A stretch of 64,000 bases of DNA from Komagataeibacter xylinus NBRC 15237 (GCF_001571345.1 NZ_BCTP01000001.1:1-64000), one strand, 5' to 3'; counted from the first letter of the stretch, positions 1 through 8,486 are shown. Translations and numbers: made by a program. Notes: generated by a model from the sequence alone, not told the origin.

Positions 1-536
1 GGCTGCCGCTTGCCCGACAGCACGCCACAGGCCAGCAGCAGCCCGCCAGCCAGCAGCACGGCACCGGCCTGTTCCTGCCGCGCGCCCCACCCGGCCTGCA
101 GCACGAACAGCCCGCCCTGTGCCATGACCAGCCCCCCCAGCCCCACGCGCAGCGCGGCCCAGTCGCCCTGCCTGCCCAAAACGAGATGCAGGCCCAGCCC
201 CAGCCCGATGAACATGACCAGCAGGTCGCACCGCCCGCATGCCATGGCCAGCGTCGCATTGGCTGACAGGATGAAAGGCTCAGGCCCCGCCATGCGCCCT
301 TCTGCCCGCGCCGTAGCCTCGGGCATGAAAACGCGCACGCACAATGCCAGCGCCGGGCAGAGCAGCATCAGCGCCTGCGCCATGGGGTGAACAGACTGGC
401 AGCCCACGGCGCACAGCCCCAGGAGCAGCACGGCCAGCAGGCCCCGCAAGGGCCTTGGCCCACCGGTGGCCAGCAGGGCCATGACCGCCAGCACCATCCA
501 GCCCACCACCAGGCTGATGAAAAGCGCTGGAGGCAT
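1..536 (-). CDS. Hydrogenase-4 component F-like / NuoN-type antiporter subunit, 3' part outside window
   Basis: The frame opens at an ATG that overlaps the stop of the preceding gene (ATGA overlap) and stays open to the window edge, so only about 178 N-terminal residues are visible. The product begins MPPALFISLVVGWMVLAVMA and is almost wholly hydrophobic, with several membrane spans separated by short Arg/Gly/Pro loops. Its place after B-, C- and E-type subunits suggests a HyfF-like (NuoN/NuoL family) proton-translocating subunit. The visible part holds no diagnostic motif, so the family call rests mainly on gene order. The window does not show whether hydrogenase catalytic subunits follow. 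Confidence 0.6.
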   Translation of the reverse strand, partial: MPPALFISLVVGWMVLAVMALLATGGPRPLRGLLAVLLLGLCAVGCQSVHPMAQALMLLCPALALCVRVFMPEATARAEGRMAGPEPFILSANATLAMACGRCDLLVMFIGLGLGLHLVLGRQGDWAALRVGLGGLVMAQGGLFVLQAGWGARQEQAGAVLLAGGLLLACGVLSGKRQ

Positions 537-1081
537 CATGGCGCCGCCCCGCCAGAGCGGCGCGCGCGCAGCAGCATGAGGTTCAGGGCGGCGACCGCAA
601 CGAGTGTTTCCGCCATGACCTGCGGGTTATTGGCAAGCCCCGCCAGCAGCATGACGCCATCGAGCCCGCAGGCCAGCCCCGCGCACAGGGCGGCCGCCGC
701 CCGCGCAATGCACGCGCCCCACACGCCACACAGAATGGCGGATAATCCGGCCAGCCCCATAAGTCGTGCCGTCATGCCGCCGGGCATGCCCGGCACGATC
801 ACCTGCGCCAGCACCGCAACACAGACAAGCCCACCGGCAAGGCGCAGGCCACTGCGCTCACGCGGGCCTGCCTGCCCGTACAGCATCTGCAGACCCAGCA
901 GCCCGACCAACCCTGCCTGCGCCACCGCCAGCAGGCACGACAGCCCCACACTGCCCTGCGCCCATTGCCACAGCCACACGCATGCCGCAGCGAGGCCCGC
1001 ATGCCAGGCAAGCCCGATGCCCCGCCCCCCGGAGCCCGAAAGCGACACGATCACCATCATGCCCAGCAACAGCACCAGCAT
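536..1081 (-). CDS. Hydrogenase-4 component E-like membrane protein
   Basis: A 181-residue all-membrane protein. HyfE subunits are small NuoK-like membrane proteins of hydrogenase-4 type complexes, and the length fits. I chose the ATG at 1081, which gives MLVLLLGMMVIVSLSG as a first membrane segment. It lies only two bases after the stop of the C-type gene. The open frame extends further upstream to 1279, but that extension would overlap the neighbour deeply and is not hydrophobic. The stop overlaps the next start (ATGA), so all four genes are probably translated as one coupled operon. The function in this organism is unknown. Confidence 0.65.
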   Translation of the reverse strand: MLVLLLGMMVIVSLSGSGGRGIGLAWHAGLAAACVWLWQWAQGSVGLSCLLAVAQAGLVGLLGLQMLYGQAGPRERSGLRLAGGLVCVAVLAQVIVPGMPGGMTARLMGLAGLSAILCGVWGACIARAAAALCAGLACGLDGVMLLAGLANNPQVMAETLVAVAALNLMLLRARRSGGAAP

Positions 1082-1083
1082 GT

Positions 1084-2052
1084 TCAATCCGCTCCCCGGC
1101 CCGCGAACAGCAGCACCCCGGCCATCAGCGCGCATAACAGGGCCAGCCCCGCCCGCCAGCCCGCATGCTGCCTGCCTGCAGAGACCACGAACACCCGCAG
1201 CCCCGCCACACACCCGCATGCCAGCAGCATATGCGCAGCCCAAAGCCCCATCGCCCCCAGCAACGATACGCCCCGCCATGAGCGGGCCACGAGATCGGGT
1301 TCCACGATCCCTTCTGGCCAGACCAGATCACGCGCCACCATCATCCACACCACTGCCAGCAGGTCACGCGCATACAGCGCCACCGCGCGGTCGGGGCCTG
1401 CAAGATCCTCCAGCATGGTGGCAAACAGGCGTAACGCCGCGCCATCGCTTTCCTCCACCCCCGCCAGCACCAGTGCGGCCGCCACCAGCGCCAGCGGCAC
1501 GCGCACCACGTTCATATCCGCCACATGCGCCTGCCGCACCAGCCCCGCCAGCGTGCCATCGGGCAGGCACAGCCCCAGCACCACGCACACCAGCAGCAGC
1601 ACGGGCTGGATCATGATGCCCATGCACGCCGCCTTCAGCCCCGCATGGCCGGGCCGGGCCAGCCCTGCCGCAAGCGCCGTGACCACAAGGGCCAGAAACG
1701 CCATCTCCAGCAGTCCGCCCACGATCAGCAGGTCCGACAGGTCGCTGCCGGGCAGGCCGATGCAAAATGACGGCACCAGCCCTGCCCCGGCCAGGCCTGC
1801 GGCAAGCCCCAGCCAGGGGGCCACCGCCGTAACCTGCGCCCCCGCCGCCGAACGCACCCCCGCCTGCCGCCAGGCATGGCGCAGCACGCGCCAGTGCGCC
1901 AGCGGATCAGGCAGGCGGCGCCCGCCCTGCATGCAGGTCGCCATCCAGCGCAGCAGGGCAATCCAGACCGGCGCCATCAGCGCAACCAGCGCCATGTGCC
2001 AGCCCGCCAACAACAGCGCCTGCATGCGTGCCGCAAGGAACGGTGCCACCAT
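1084..2052 (-). CDS. HyfC/HycD-like (NuoH-family) membrane subunit
   Basis: The product has about 322 residues, the usual size for formate-hydrogenlyase subunit 4/HyfC proteins, the NuoH-like membrane anchors that join the hydrogenase arm to the antiporter subunits. It is highly hydrophobic with about eight membrane spans. Acidic loop segments such as LEDLAGPDRAVALYARDLL and LVWPEGIVEPDLVARS fit the NuoH-family cytoplasmic loops. I prefer the ATG at 2052, two bases after the upstream stop and preceded by AGGGATAGGG. ATGs at 2067 and 2139 are alternatives. The protein is a member of the four-gene membrane operon; no catalytic subunit is visible. Confidence 0.7.
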   Translation of the reverse strand: MVAPFLAARMQALLLAGWHMALVALMAPVWIALLRWMATCMQGGRRLPDPLAHWRVLRHAWRQAGVRSAAGAQVTAVAPWLGLAAGLAGAGLVPSFCIGLPGSDLSDLLIVGGLLEMAFLALVVTALAAGLARPGHAGLKAACMGIMIQPVLLLVCVVLGLCLPDGTLAGLVRQAHVADMNVVRVPLALVAAALVLAGVEESDGAALRLFATMLEDLAGPDRAVALYARDLLAVVWMMVARDLVWPEGIVEPDLVARSWRGVSLLGAMGLWAAHMLLACGCVAGLRVFVVSAGRQHAGWRAGLALLCALMAGVLLFAGRGAD

Positions 2053-2054
2053 CC

Positions 2055-3845
2055 CTATCCCTGCCATGCAATGAACATGAGCGCCCCCACGCAGGCCGCC
2101 ACCAGCGCCACCGGCCCCGGCACCCGCCGCCCGTGCCATGCGCCTGCCACCCGGCCCGCGCCAGCCCGCGCGAGCCTGCGTGCCAGCCGCAGGCCAAGGG
2201 CATAAGCGCGCATGGCATGCCGCCGCGTTGCTCCCGCCACGGCCATATCGAGCAGCATGCGCGCGGGGTTGCCCGGCCCGACCTGCGTGAGCGGATCACC
2301 AAACACCATCCACGGTGGCACCACGGGCGCACCCTGCTGCCACCCCGCTACCTGCCGCGTAGGCGTGCGGCAGGCCAGCCGCCGCACGACCGCCACCACT
2401 GCCCCCGCCAGGGCTACAAACAGGCACAGGCGGGCCGGATGCAGGACAGCACTCCCATCGGGCGATGTCAGGGCAACCGCCGCAAGGTCCGGCCATGTGC
2501 CAGCCGCCTGCGGGGCAGCACCCTGCATCAACGCCAGCCAGCAACCGGGCCAGATGGAAACCAGCATGACCGGCAGCCCCGCCGCCAGCACACCCCATTG
2601 CGCGCGCACGGGCGGGTCAGCCGCCCCCGCGCCACGCGGCGTGCGCGGCCTGCCGCACAGCATGACGGCCACAATGCGCACAAGGGCAAGCAGGCGCACC
2701 GCCCAGCCCACGCCCAGCACGGCCAGTGCCCCCAGCAGCGGCACCTCGCCCGCCAGCCCGGCCGCATGCGGCATGGAGGCCAGCAGGCGCAGCAGCATCC
2801 AGATAATGGAAAACCCCAGCAGCGGCGGCAGCCCGCTTTCGGCCAGCAGCGCCAGCGCAAACAGCGCGGAGAGGCGCGGCATGAGCACCCCCAGCCCACC
2901 CAGCCTGCCCAGCGACAGCGCACCGGCTTCGCGCTCCATTACATCAAGCGCCCGGGCGGCCAGCATGCCAGCGAGCAGCAGCCCCGCCACCAGCAGGTAG
3001 GTGCGCTGGGCACAACTGGCCATGCCCGGCAGGTCATCGGCCCGCGCCAGCAGCATGAGGCCCGCGAGCATGATGATGATGGCCCCCGTGCCCCCTGCCA
3101 GCCCGGTCAGGACCCGGCGCGCATCAGGCGCGCGCAGCGCCCGCCACGAGGCGGTCATGTAAAACAGGCACCCCGCCACGATCAGCGTGCCGCCCCAGCG
3201 CATGTCGGCCACCGCCGTGCCCGCGGGCAGGCGCGCCCACAGGCTCATGGCGGCAATCATCGCGGCGATATCGGCCATGTGGAAAGGCCGCAGGCCACGC
3301 GGGGCCACCCGCAGCGAAAGCGAAAGCCCCAGCAGCCCCCCCGTGCCCACCGCGCACAGCCCCGGCAGCAGCCACCCCGCCTGCGTGGGAAAGACGCAGC
3401 CCGCCGCCAGCAAAAGCAGGGCGATGTGCTCCGGCCCGTGGCGTGGCGCATCGCCGCGCGCCAGCAGCGCCCAGCCTGCCCCCATGCAGGCCAGAACCGG
3501 AGCGCCCGCAACCGCAACCGCTGCCGCCACACAGGCCGCAAGGTCGCGCAGGCTACGGGCAGCCGCGCCCACAAGGCCGAGCGGCAGCAGCAGGGCCAGG
3601 TCGGGCCGCGCGGCAAAAACGCCGGGCCATGCCACCATCCCGCCGGGCAGCCTGCCCCCCGCAAGTGCCAAACCCTGCAGCAGGCTTACCCCCAGCCAGC
3701 AGGCGACAAGCATGGGCCGCATCCGGGCCGCCTGCCCCGGCACGCAGGCCAGCAGGGCCGTGAGCAATGCTGCCGCAAGCAGGGCCGCAAGCACGATGAC
3801 AGGAATGATGACAGCCCTCCCGCATGCGCCCGGGCAACCGGGCAT
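2055..3845 (-). CDS. Hydrogenase-4 component B-like (NuoL/HyfB family) antiporter subunit, divergent
   Basis: About 596 residues with more than a dozen hydrophobic segments. A late segment reads LGRLGGLGVLMPRLSALFAL and then LAESGLPPLLGFSI, which closely matches the HyfB/HycC/NuoL pattern (LGGL..MP....F....A..GLPPL.GF). In the family a His-Ala-x-x-Lys-(Ser/Ala)-Leu-Leu-Phe helix normally lies just before this. Here the corresponding stretch reads ASCAQRTYLLVAGLLLAGML, so the conserved His and Lys seem to be gone. I start at 3845, with GGAG upstream and a first membrane segment at once; the frame is open to 4007. This is the first gene of the operon. Confidence 0.75.
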   Translation of the reverse strand: MPGCPGACGRAVIIPVIVLAALLAAALLTALLACVPGQAARMRPMLVACWLGVSLLQGLALAGGRLPGGMVAWPGVFAARPDLALLLPLGLVGAAARSLRDLAACVAAAVAVAGAPVLACMGAGWALLARGDAPRHGPEHIALLLLAAGCVFPTQAGWLLPGLCAVGTGGLLGLSLSLRVAPRGLRPFHMADIAAMIAAMSLWARLPAGTAVADMRWGGTLIVAGCLFYMTASWRALRAPDARRVLTGLAGGTGAIIIMLAGLMLLARADDLPGMASCAQRTYLLVAGLLLAGMLAARALDVMEREAGALSLGRLGGLGVLMPRLSALFALALLAESGLPPLLGFSIIWMLLRLLASMPHAAGLAGEVPLLGALAVLGVGWAVRLLALVRIVAVMLCGRPRTPRGAGAADPPVRAQWGVLAAGLPVMLVSIWPGCWLALMQGAAPQAAGTWPDLAAVALTSPDGSAVLHPARLCLFVALAGAVVAVVRRLACRTPTRQVAGWQQGAPVVPPWMVFGDPLTQVGPGNPARMLLDMAVAGATRRHAMRAYALGLRLARRLARAGAGRVAGAWHGRRVPGPVALVAACVGALMFIAWQG

Positions 3846-4045
3846 GTCATGGCCCGCTCCATTGGGTGTTACGGTGCCGATGGCTTCATCAATCCGCGCC
3901 ATATCCGCGCACGTCAAGATGGGGCCGCTCGCACTCCGGGCCGCGTGCCACGGTGGGGGCCTGATCCGGCAGCAGCGCATGACGGATAACCGCGCGGCGC
4001 GCCCCATATGCCGACCCAGGCCTGCAAGTAAATTACATTAAAACC

Positions 4046-4100
4046 TGTGCATAAAAATCTGCACATCAAATATTGTCGGCTTTCAGAAATATGTTACATT
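4046..4100 (+). promoter_or_regulatory. Candidate promoter and dyad upstream of the AT-rich ORF
   Basis: An inverted repeat TGTGCA-N8-TGCACA (4046-4065) is followed by a possible -35 TTGTCG (4073-4078) and, after 16 bases, a possible -10 TACATT (4095-4100), about 19 bases before the ATG at 4119. The base composition changes sharply here from GC-rich to AT-rich. This is a pattern match only, and the -35 is poor. Confidence 0.3.
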
Positions 4101-4118
4101 TAAGTATCAAAAACCATA

Positions 4119-4436
4119 ATGTCTGGTTTGTACGAAAATGACAGCGTCGTAAAATCAGTATCCGATGGTAACAAGTGTAATGTACGCAATCCGCCAAACG
4201 GTAAGGAACATGGCGATATCTGCTTTTATATGAGATTTGTAGTCAAGAAACCAAAACATAACCCTGATGAAGAAGCAGTAGACTCATTGAGCGAGTGCCT
4301 GACAGACGAGAAGCTTTTTGAAGATCATATAGACAGCATAGAATCTCAGTTAAATCAGGCAGAAGAAAAAAATACACAGGCGCCAGAAATACAAAGTCAA
4401 AGCTGTAATTTTATAAGTAAAACATCAGGGCCATAG
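4119..4436 (+). CDS. Hypothetical protein in an AT-rich island
   Basis: A 105-residue hydrophilic, acidic product (MSGLYENDSVVKSVSDGNKC...) with no signal peptide or membrane segment. Residues about 48-88 are rich in Glu, Asp and Gln and could form a helix. Five cysteines are scattered without a metal-binding spacing. Codon use is strongly AT-biased, unlike every neighbour, which points to recent acquisition or to a spurious frame in AT-rich DNA. No clear Shine-Dalgarno sequence lies before the ATG. I recognise no family. A weak promoter candidate lies upstream and a good terminator lies downstream at 4630. Confidence 0.45.
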   Translation: MSGLYENDSVVKSVSDGNKCNVRNPPNGKEHGDICFYMRFVVKKPKHNPDEEAVDSLSECLTDEKLFEDHIDSIESQLNQAEEKNTQAPEIQSQSCNFISKTSGP

Positions 4437-4454
4437 GGACACGACAGGCCACCC

Positions 4455-4574
4455 ATGCCGCTGCGCCTGCTCGCCCTGTCCGCCCTGTCCGCCTGCGCTG
4501 ACGACACACTCACACCCGAACAGCTCAAGCAGGATGACGAAAAGAAATGGAAGGTTGTGAAACCGAGAAACTGA
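4455..4574 (+). CDS. Small lipoprotein candidate (39 aa)
   Basis: A 39-codon frame starts MPLRLLALSALSACADD and ends WKVVKPRN before TGA. The first 14 residues look like a short lipoprotein signal with an LSAC lipobox, after which Cys14 would be lipidated; the rest is a charged tail of about 25 residues. A terminator lies 55 bases downstream on the same strand. The start has no obvious Shine-Dalgarno sequence, and the very short signal region makes the call tentative. GC content returns to the chromosomal level here, so the gene need not belong with the AT-rich ORF upstream. Confidence 0.45.
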   Translation: MPLRLLALSALSACADDTLTPEQLKQDDEKKWKVVKPRN

Positions 4575-4629
4575 ACACCCGCATCCCGCCCGCGCGGGCG
4601 GGCGGGGTCATAAATGGAAGCTGCCGGGT

Positions 4630-4663
4630 GCCGCCTTTGATTGAAATCAAGGCGGCATTTTTT
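4630..4663 (+). terminator. Rho-independent terminator
   Basis: A stem of GCCGCCTTTGATT against AATCAAGGCGGC (one bulged T, tiny loop) is followed by ATTTTTT on the plus strand. It ends the transcript of the small lipoprotein candidate and meets the convergent aldo/keto reductase gene. Confidence 0.8.
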
Positions 4664-4686
4664 ATTAAGACAGACCGCAAGGCCCG

Positions 4687-5538
4687 TCAGATCATGGCCA
4701 GCGGTTCCTTGCGGCGCGGCGGGGCGATGGCGGCGTCGATCTCGGCCAGGTCATCGCGCGTCAGGGTAATTTCGGTTGCTGCAAAGTTTTCGTGCTGGTG
4801 CTTCGGGCTGCCTGCCTTGGGTATGGCGAGCACGTTCTCCTGCCGCAGCACCCAGGCCAGCGCGATCTGGGCGGGCGAGGCCGGGCCGAGCGTAGTCTTG
4901 TGCCGGGCCGCCACCCGCGCGAGCACCGGCGCGCGCAGCAGGTCGCCGCCCTGCCCCAGTGGCGAATAGGCCATGGTCACGATGCCCGCTTCATGGTCAC
5001 GCGCCAAAAGGTCGAATTCCGCGCCACGGTAGTCGAGGCTGTACAACACCTGATTGGCGGCACACGGCGTGGTGGCGGTGATGCGCTCCACCTCGCGCAT
5101 GCCGTCAGTATCGAAATTGGACACGCCCCAACTCCGGATCAGGTCTGCTTCAACCAGATCATCAAAGCCTGCAATGGTCTCTTCCAGCGGTTCGCTGCCC
5201 TCCCAGTGCAGCAGGTAGAGGTCGAGATATTCGGTGCCGAGCCGTTTGAGCGAGGCCTCGCACGCGCGGCGCACGCCCTTGCGCGATGCGTTTGAGGGCA
5301 GCACCTTGCTGACCAGGAACACATCATCACGCCGCCCGCGTATTGCCTCGCCCACCAGTTTTTCCGATCGGCCGGAGCCATACATCTCGGCGGTGTCGAC
5401 CACGCGGATACCGGCCTCAAGCCCTGCATGGATGCTTTTTATTTCATCCGCGCGGCGACTGTCGCTGTCCCCCATGTTCCAGGTGCCCATGCCAAGGGCC
5501 GGGACAATGGTGCCGTTGGGGAAAGTGACCGTTTTCAT
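4687..5538 (-). CDS. Aldo/keto reductase
   Basis: An NAD(P)H-dependent oxidoreductase of the AKR TIM-barrel family that interconverts carbonyls and alcohols; the substrate cannot be told from sequence. Counted from the ATG at 5538, the catalytic tetrad is present: Asp48 in GIRVVDTAEMYGSGRSE, Tyr53, Lys78 (FLVSK) and His111 (LYLLHW). The cofactor-binding region is seen near the C terminus in AIPKAGSPKHQHENF. Length is 283 residues, normal for bacterial YeaE-like AKRs. A TTG two codons upstream is possible, but ATG 5538 has AGGCAGG in front. The gene stands alone between a convergent terminator and holC. Confidence 0.93.
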   Translation of the reverse strand: MKTVTFPNGTIVPALGMGTWNMGDSDSRRADEIKSIHAGLEAGIRVVDTAEMYGSGRSEKLVGEAIRGRRDDVFLVSKVLPSNASRKGVRRACEASLKRLGTEYLDLYLLHWEGSEPLEETIAGFDDLVEADLIRSWGVSNFDTDGMREVERITATTPCAANQVLYSLDYRGAEFDLLARDHEAGIVTMAYSPLGQGGDLLRAPVLARVAARHKTTLGPASPAQIALAWVLRQENVLAIPKAGSPKHQHENFAATEITLTRDDLAEIDAAIAPPRRKEPLAMI

Positions 5539-5590
5539 ACGCAACCTGCCTTTCGTCCATGCCGCGCGGGCCTGCCCCGCGCGCTGGTGC

Positions 5591-6037
5591 CTATTTGCGA
5601 CGCGCCCAGCCTTTTGGCTGCTGTTGCCAGTAGCTCAGTTCATGCCCGGCCTCGCGCCACGCCACCCAACGGGCGCGGGCGCTTGCCACGGCGGCCTCGT
5701 CATGGCCATCGAACAGGTCGAACACCCGCTCGAAGGGGGAAAGATCGGGCATCTCCACCCCATCGAGCAGGAAGGCGAAGGTCGCGCCATTGGGCACGTC
5801 CTCGCCCTCCGTCAGCCAGATGGGCTGCCATTGGCCATGCCCCATGGCTTTGGTGCCGTGGGGCAGCCACAGCGGGTCGGCGGAACGCCATAGCCCGTCA
5901 TCGAGTTCAGTCACCCGCTCGGCCGTGCCACAGCGGATGACCGCGCGTTTGCTGGCCGCAAGCGTGCGGCCAAGCAGCGCGGGCAGTACTTCCACCGCCT
6001 TGGAACGCGTCAGGTGATAGAAGCCGATCTGCGCCAT
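5591..6037 (-). CDS. holC: DNA polymerase III chi subunit
   Basis: HolC is the chi subunit of the replicative clamp-loader assembly and contacts single-strand binding protein. The product (148 aa) begins MAQIGFYHLTRSKAVEVLP and contains the family features of an aromatic-rich N-terminal strand, a WLPHGTKAMGHG segment, PIWLTEGEDVPNGA, and a conserved late region LFDGHDEAAVASARARW. Start ATG 6037 is preceded by AGGGAACTCC; the frame extends upstream to 6067 without added homology. It lies 42 bases downstream of pepA on the same strand. The pepA-holC pairing is common in proteobacteria and suggests co-transcription. Confidence 0.9.
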   Translation of the reverse strand: MAQIGFYHLTRSKAVEVLPALLGRTLAASKRAVIRCGTAERVTELDDGLWRSADPLWLPHGTKAMGHGQWQPIWLTEGEDVPNGATFAFLLDGVEMPDLSPFERVFDLFDGHDEAAVASARARWVAWREAGHELSYWQQQPKGWARRK

Positions 6038-6079
6038 GGAGTTCCCTGTCCTGCCCTGTCCTGCCACGCGGGGCAGGCA

Positions 6080-7549
6080 TTACCCCTCGTAATGCGTGCT
6101 GACCAGACGGTCGAGCAGGCGCACGCCAAAGCCGGTCGCACCCTTGGGCGCGTGCGACGTGGCGCGGGGGGAAAACACCGTGCCCGCGATGTCGAGATGC
6201 GCCCATGGCACCTCATTGACAAAGCATTCAAGGAATTTGGCTCCCGTGATCGACCCGCCGGGGCGGCCGCCAATGTTCTTGAGGTCGGCAATGTCCGAGC
6301 GCAGCAGTTCAAGGTAGGCGGCATCGAGCGGCATGCGCCACAGCTTCTCGCCCGTCGCCTCGCCCGTGCCGGACAGGTGGCCCGCCAGTTCATCATTGTT
6401 CGAGAACAGGCCCGCGCGTTCCACGCCAAGGCTGACCACGATCGCGCCGGTGAGGGTTGCAAGGTTGACCATGAAGCGCGGCTTGAAGCGGTCCTGCGTG
6501 TACCACAGCACATCGGCCAGCACGAGGCGGCCTTCGGCATCGGTGTTGAGCACTTCCACCGTCTGGCCCGCCGCCGTGCGCACCACGTCACCGGGGCGCT
6601 GGGCGTTGCCGGACAGCATGTTCTCAACAAGACCCACCACGCCCACGGCGTTGACCCTGGCCTTGCGCCCGGCCAGGGCCGCCATGGTGCCAACCACGGC
6701 GGCGGCACCGCCCATGTCGGTTTTCATCTCGTCCATGCCGGCGGCGGGCTTGATCGAGATGCCGCCGGAATCAAACGTGACACCCTTGCCCACGAAGGCC
6801 ACCGGGGCTTCGCCTTGCGTGCCGCCATTCCAGCGCATGATGACCGTACGCGGGGGCGCATCGCTGCCCTGGGCCACGCCAAGCAGCGCGCCAAAGCCCA
6901 GCTTGTGCATGGCGTCGCGGTCGAGCACCTCCACTTCCACGCCAAGGTCGCGCAGGGCGAGGATGCGCTGCTCGAATTCGGGCGGACGCAGCATGTTGGC
7001 GGGCTCGGATACGAGGTCACGGCACAGGAACACGCCCCGCGCCACCGCCAGCAGCGGCTGCCATGCCGCCTGCGCCGCCGCCGGGTCGGCTGCCAGCACG
7101 CTTACCGTTGCCAGCTTGCCCGCCTCGCCCTTGCGCGGGGTGGTGCGATACGAATCGAAGCGGTAGCTGCCCAGCACGGCGCCAAGTGCTGCATGGGCGG
7201 CAAAACCGGGCGTAAGGCTGTCGGCCACGATCGTGCCCTGCTCGCCGCCCTGCGCCACGGCGCGTGCGGCGGCAACGCCCGCGCGTTCGACCTGCGTTGC
7301 GCACAGGCTGTCCATCGCACCCAGCCCGACAAGAATCACGCGGTCATAGCCTGCGCCGGGTGCCAGCACCACGCAGGTCTTGGCCAGCTCGAAGCCAAAG
7401 CGGGCGGCACGGGCCGCACGGGCCAGCGCCCCGCCGGTGGCCGCATCGACCTGGGCAAACAGGCCAGCGGGTGCCGTGCCAGAGGGCGCAAGGATGGCGA
7501 TCGTGCCGCCGGCAGGCGCCGTGGCATCGGAAAAGGCAATATCGAGCAT
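6080..7549 (-). CDS. pepA: Leucyl aminopeptidase (M17)
   Basis: A cytosolic metallo-aminopeptidase that removes N-terminal residues from peptides; in some bacteria PepA also binds DNA. The C-terminal catalytic domain shows the M17 metal-ligand blocks FVGKGVTFDSGGISIKP, then KTDMGGAAAV, and the signature NTDAEGRLVLAD. The N-terminal half is the usual M17 regulatory domain. From ATG 7549 (MLDIAFSDATAP) the length is 489 residues, close to the family norm of about 500; the frame is open further upstream to 7717 but that segment has no family match. holC follows. The gene is divergent from cysQ across a 151-base gap. Confidence 0.95.
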   Translation of the reverse strand: MLDIAFSDATAPAGGTIAILAPSGTAPAGLFAQVDAATGGALARAARAARFGFELAKTCVVLAPGAGYDRVILVGLGAMDSLCATQVERAGVAAARAVAQGGEQGTIVADSLTPGFAAHAALGAVLGSYRFDSYRTTPRKGEAGKLATVSVLAADPAAAQAAWQPLLAVARGVFLCRDLVSEPANMLRPPEFEQRILALRDLGVEVEVLDRDAMHKLGFGALLGVAQGSDAPPRTVIMRWNGGTQGEAPVAFVGKGVTFDSGGISIKPAAGMDEMKTDMGGAAAVVGTMAALAGRKARVNAVGVVGLVENMLSGNAQRPGDVVRTAAGQTVEVLNTDAEGRLVLADVLWYTQDRFKPRFMVNLATLTGAIVVSLGVERAGLFSNNDELAGHLSGTGEATGEKLWRMPLDAAYLELLRSDIADLKNIGGRPGGSITGAKFLECFVNEVPWAHLDIAGTVFSPRATSHAPKGATGFGVRLLDRLVSTHYEG

Positions 7550-7700
7550 GGGGGTCACGGGGCTCCGCTTTGACAAAGGGTGGATGAACGGCGCGAAACC
7601 CTGCCCCCACATGCGTGAAAGGACCGGTTTTTCGCCGCCGGGCGCCATCAGGGCCGATAAAGGCATGACGGCGCGGCACGAGTAAGCTAATGCGAACAGC

Positions 7701-8486
7701 ATGAATACGCCATCCATGCCAGCTTATGAGGACAGATTCCTTCTGGATCTGGCCCTGCGCCTTGCCGATGAAGCAGCCGACCTGATCCACGCCATCCGCG
7801 CGCGCGGCTTCGCCACTACGGTCAAGACCGACAGTTCCCCCGTAACCGAGGCCGACCACGCGGCGGAGGCGCATATTCTCAAGGGCCTGCGCGCCCATGC
7901 GCCCGCCATCCCCGTCGTGGCGGAGGAGGAAATGGCCGCGGGCATCCGCATTGATCCCGGCAGCGAGTTCTGGCTGGTTGACCCGCTTGACGGCACGCGG
8001 GAATTTGCCGCGGGCCGCGATGATTTTACCGTCAATATCGGCCTGATCCGCCATAACCGCCCGGTGCTTGGCGCCGTGGCCCTGCCCGCCTACCACCAGC
8101 TTTATGGCGCGGGTGCGGGACGCGGGGCCTTCCGCATTGATGCGCAGGGCGAGCAGGCGATCCATGTCCGCAAGCCCCCGGCGGAGGGGCTGACCGTGCT
8201 GGCCTCGCGCCATTATGCCGATGATCCGCGGCTCAAGGAATTCCTGGGCGGCCATCCCGTTGCCCATCTGGGCAATATCGGCTCGGCGGCCAAGTTCATC
8301 CGCGTGGCGGAAGGGCTGGCCGATCTCTACCCCCGCCTCGGCACCACCATGGAGTGGGACACCGCCGCCCCGCAGGCCGTGGTCGAGGCCGCCGGTGGCG
8401 CCATCCTCACGCCCGATGGCAAGCCACTGGCCTATGGCAAGCCGGAGTGGCGCAACCCGCACTTCGTGTGCCGTGGGGCGCGGTAG
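7701..8486 (+). CDS. cysQ: 3'(2'),5'-bisphosphate nucleotidase / inositol-monophosphatase family
   Basis: CysQ hydrolyses 3'-phosphoadenosine 5'-phosphate, the by-product of sulfate assimilation. The 261-aa product has the Li-sensitive phosphatase motifs: the acidic pair AEEEMA, the metal-binding WLVDPLDGTREFAAGRDDFT, and the late WDTAAPQAVVEAAGG motif. The TREF variant after DPLDGT is typical of CysQ rather than SuhB. ATG 7701 is used; a second ATG lies five codons in. The Sua5 gene follows after 12 bases, so the two are likely co-transcribed. A specificity for inositol phosphates or histidinol phosphate is a remote alternative. Confidence 0.9.
   Translation: MNTPSMPAYEDRFLLDLALRLADEAADLIHAIRARGFATTVKTDSSPVTEADHAAEAHILKGLRAHAPAIPVVAEEEMAAGIRIDPGSEFWLVDPLDGTREFAAGRDDFTVNIGLIRHNRPVLGAVALPAYHQLYGAGAGRGAFRIDAQGEQAIHVRKPPAEGLTVLASRHYADDPRLKEFLGGHPVAHLGNIGSAAKFIRVAEGLADLYPRLGTTMEWDTAAPQAVVEAAGGAILTPDGKPLAYGKPEWRNPHFVCRGAR

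Noticed and set aside
2028-3989. Long plus-strand open frame (653 codons) antisense to the HyfB-like gene
   Set aside because: The product is a low-complexity run of Arg, Gln, His and Pro, as expected from the reverse of a hydrophobic GC-rich gene.
4585-4602. Perfect 18-base palindrome CCCGCCCGC/GCGGGCGGG as a terminator
   Set aside because: No loop and no T run. The true terminator is the hairpin at 4630. The palindrome may only add structure to the same 3' end.
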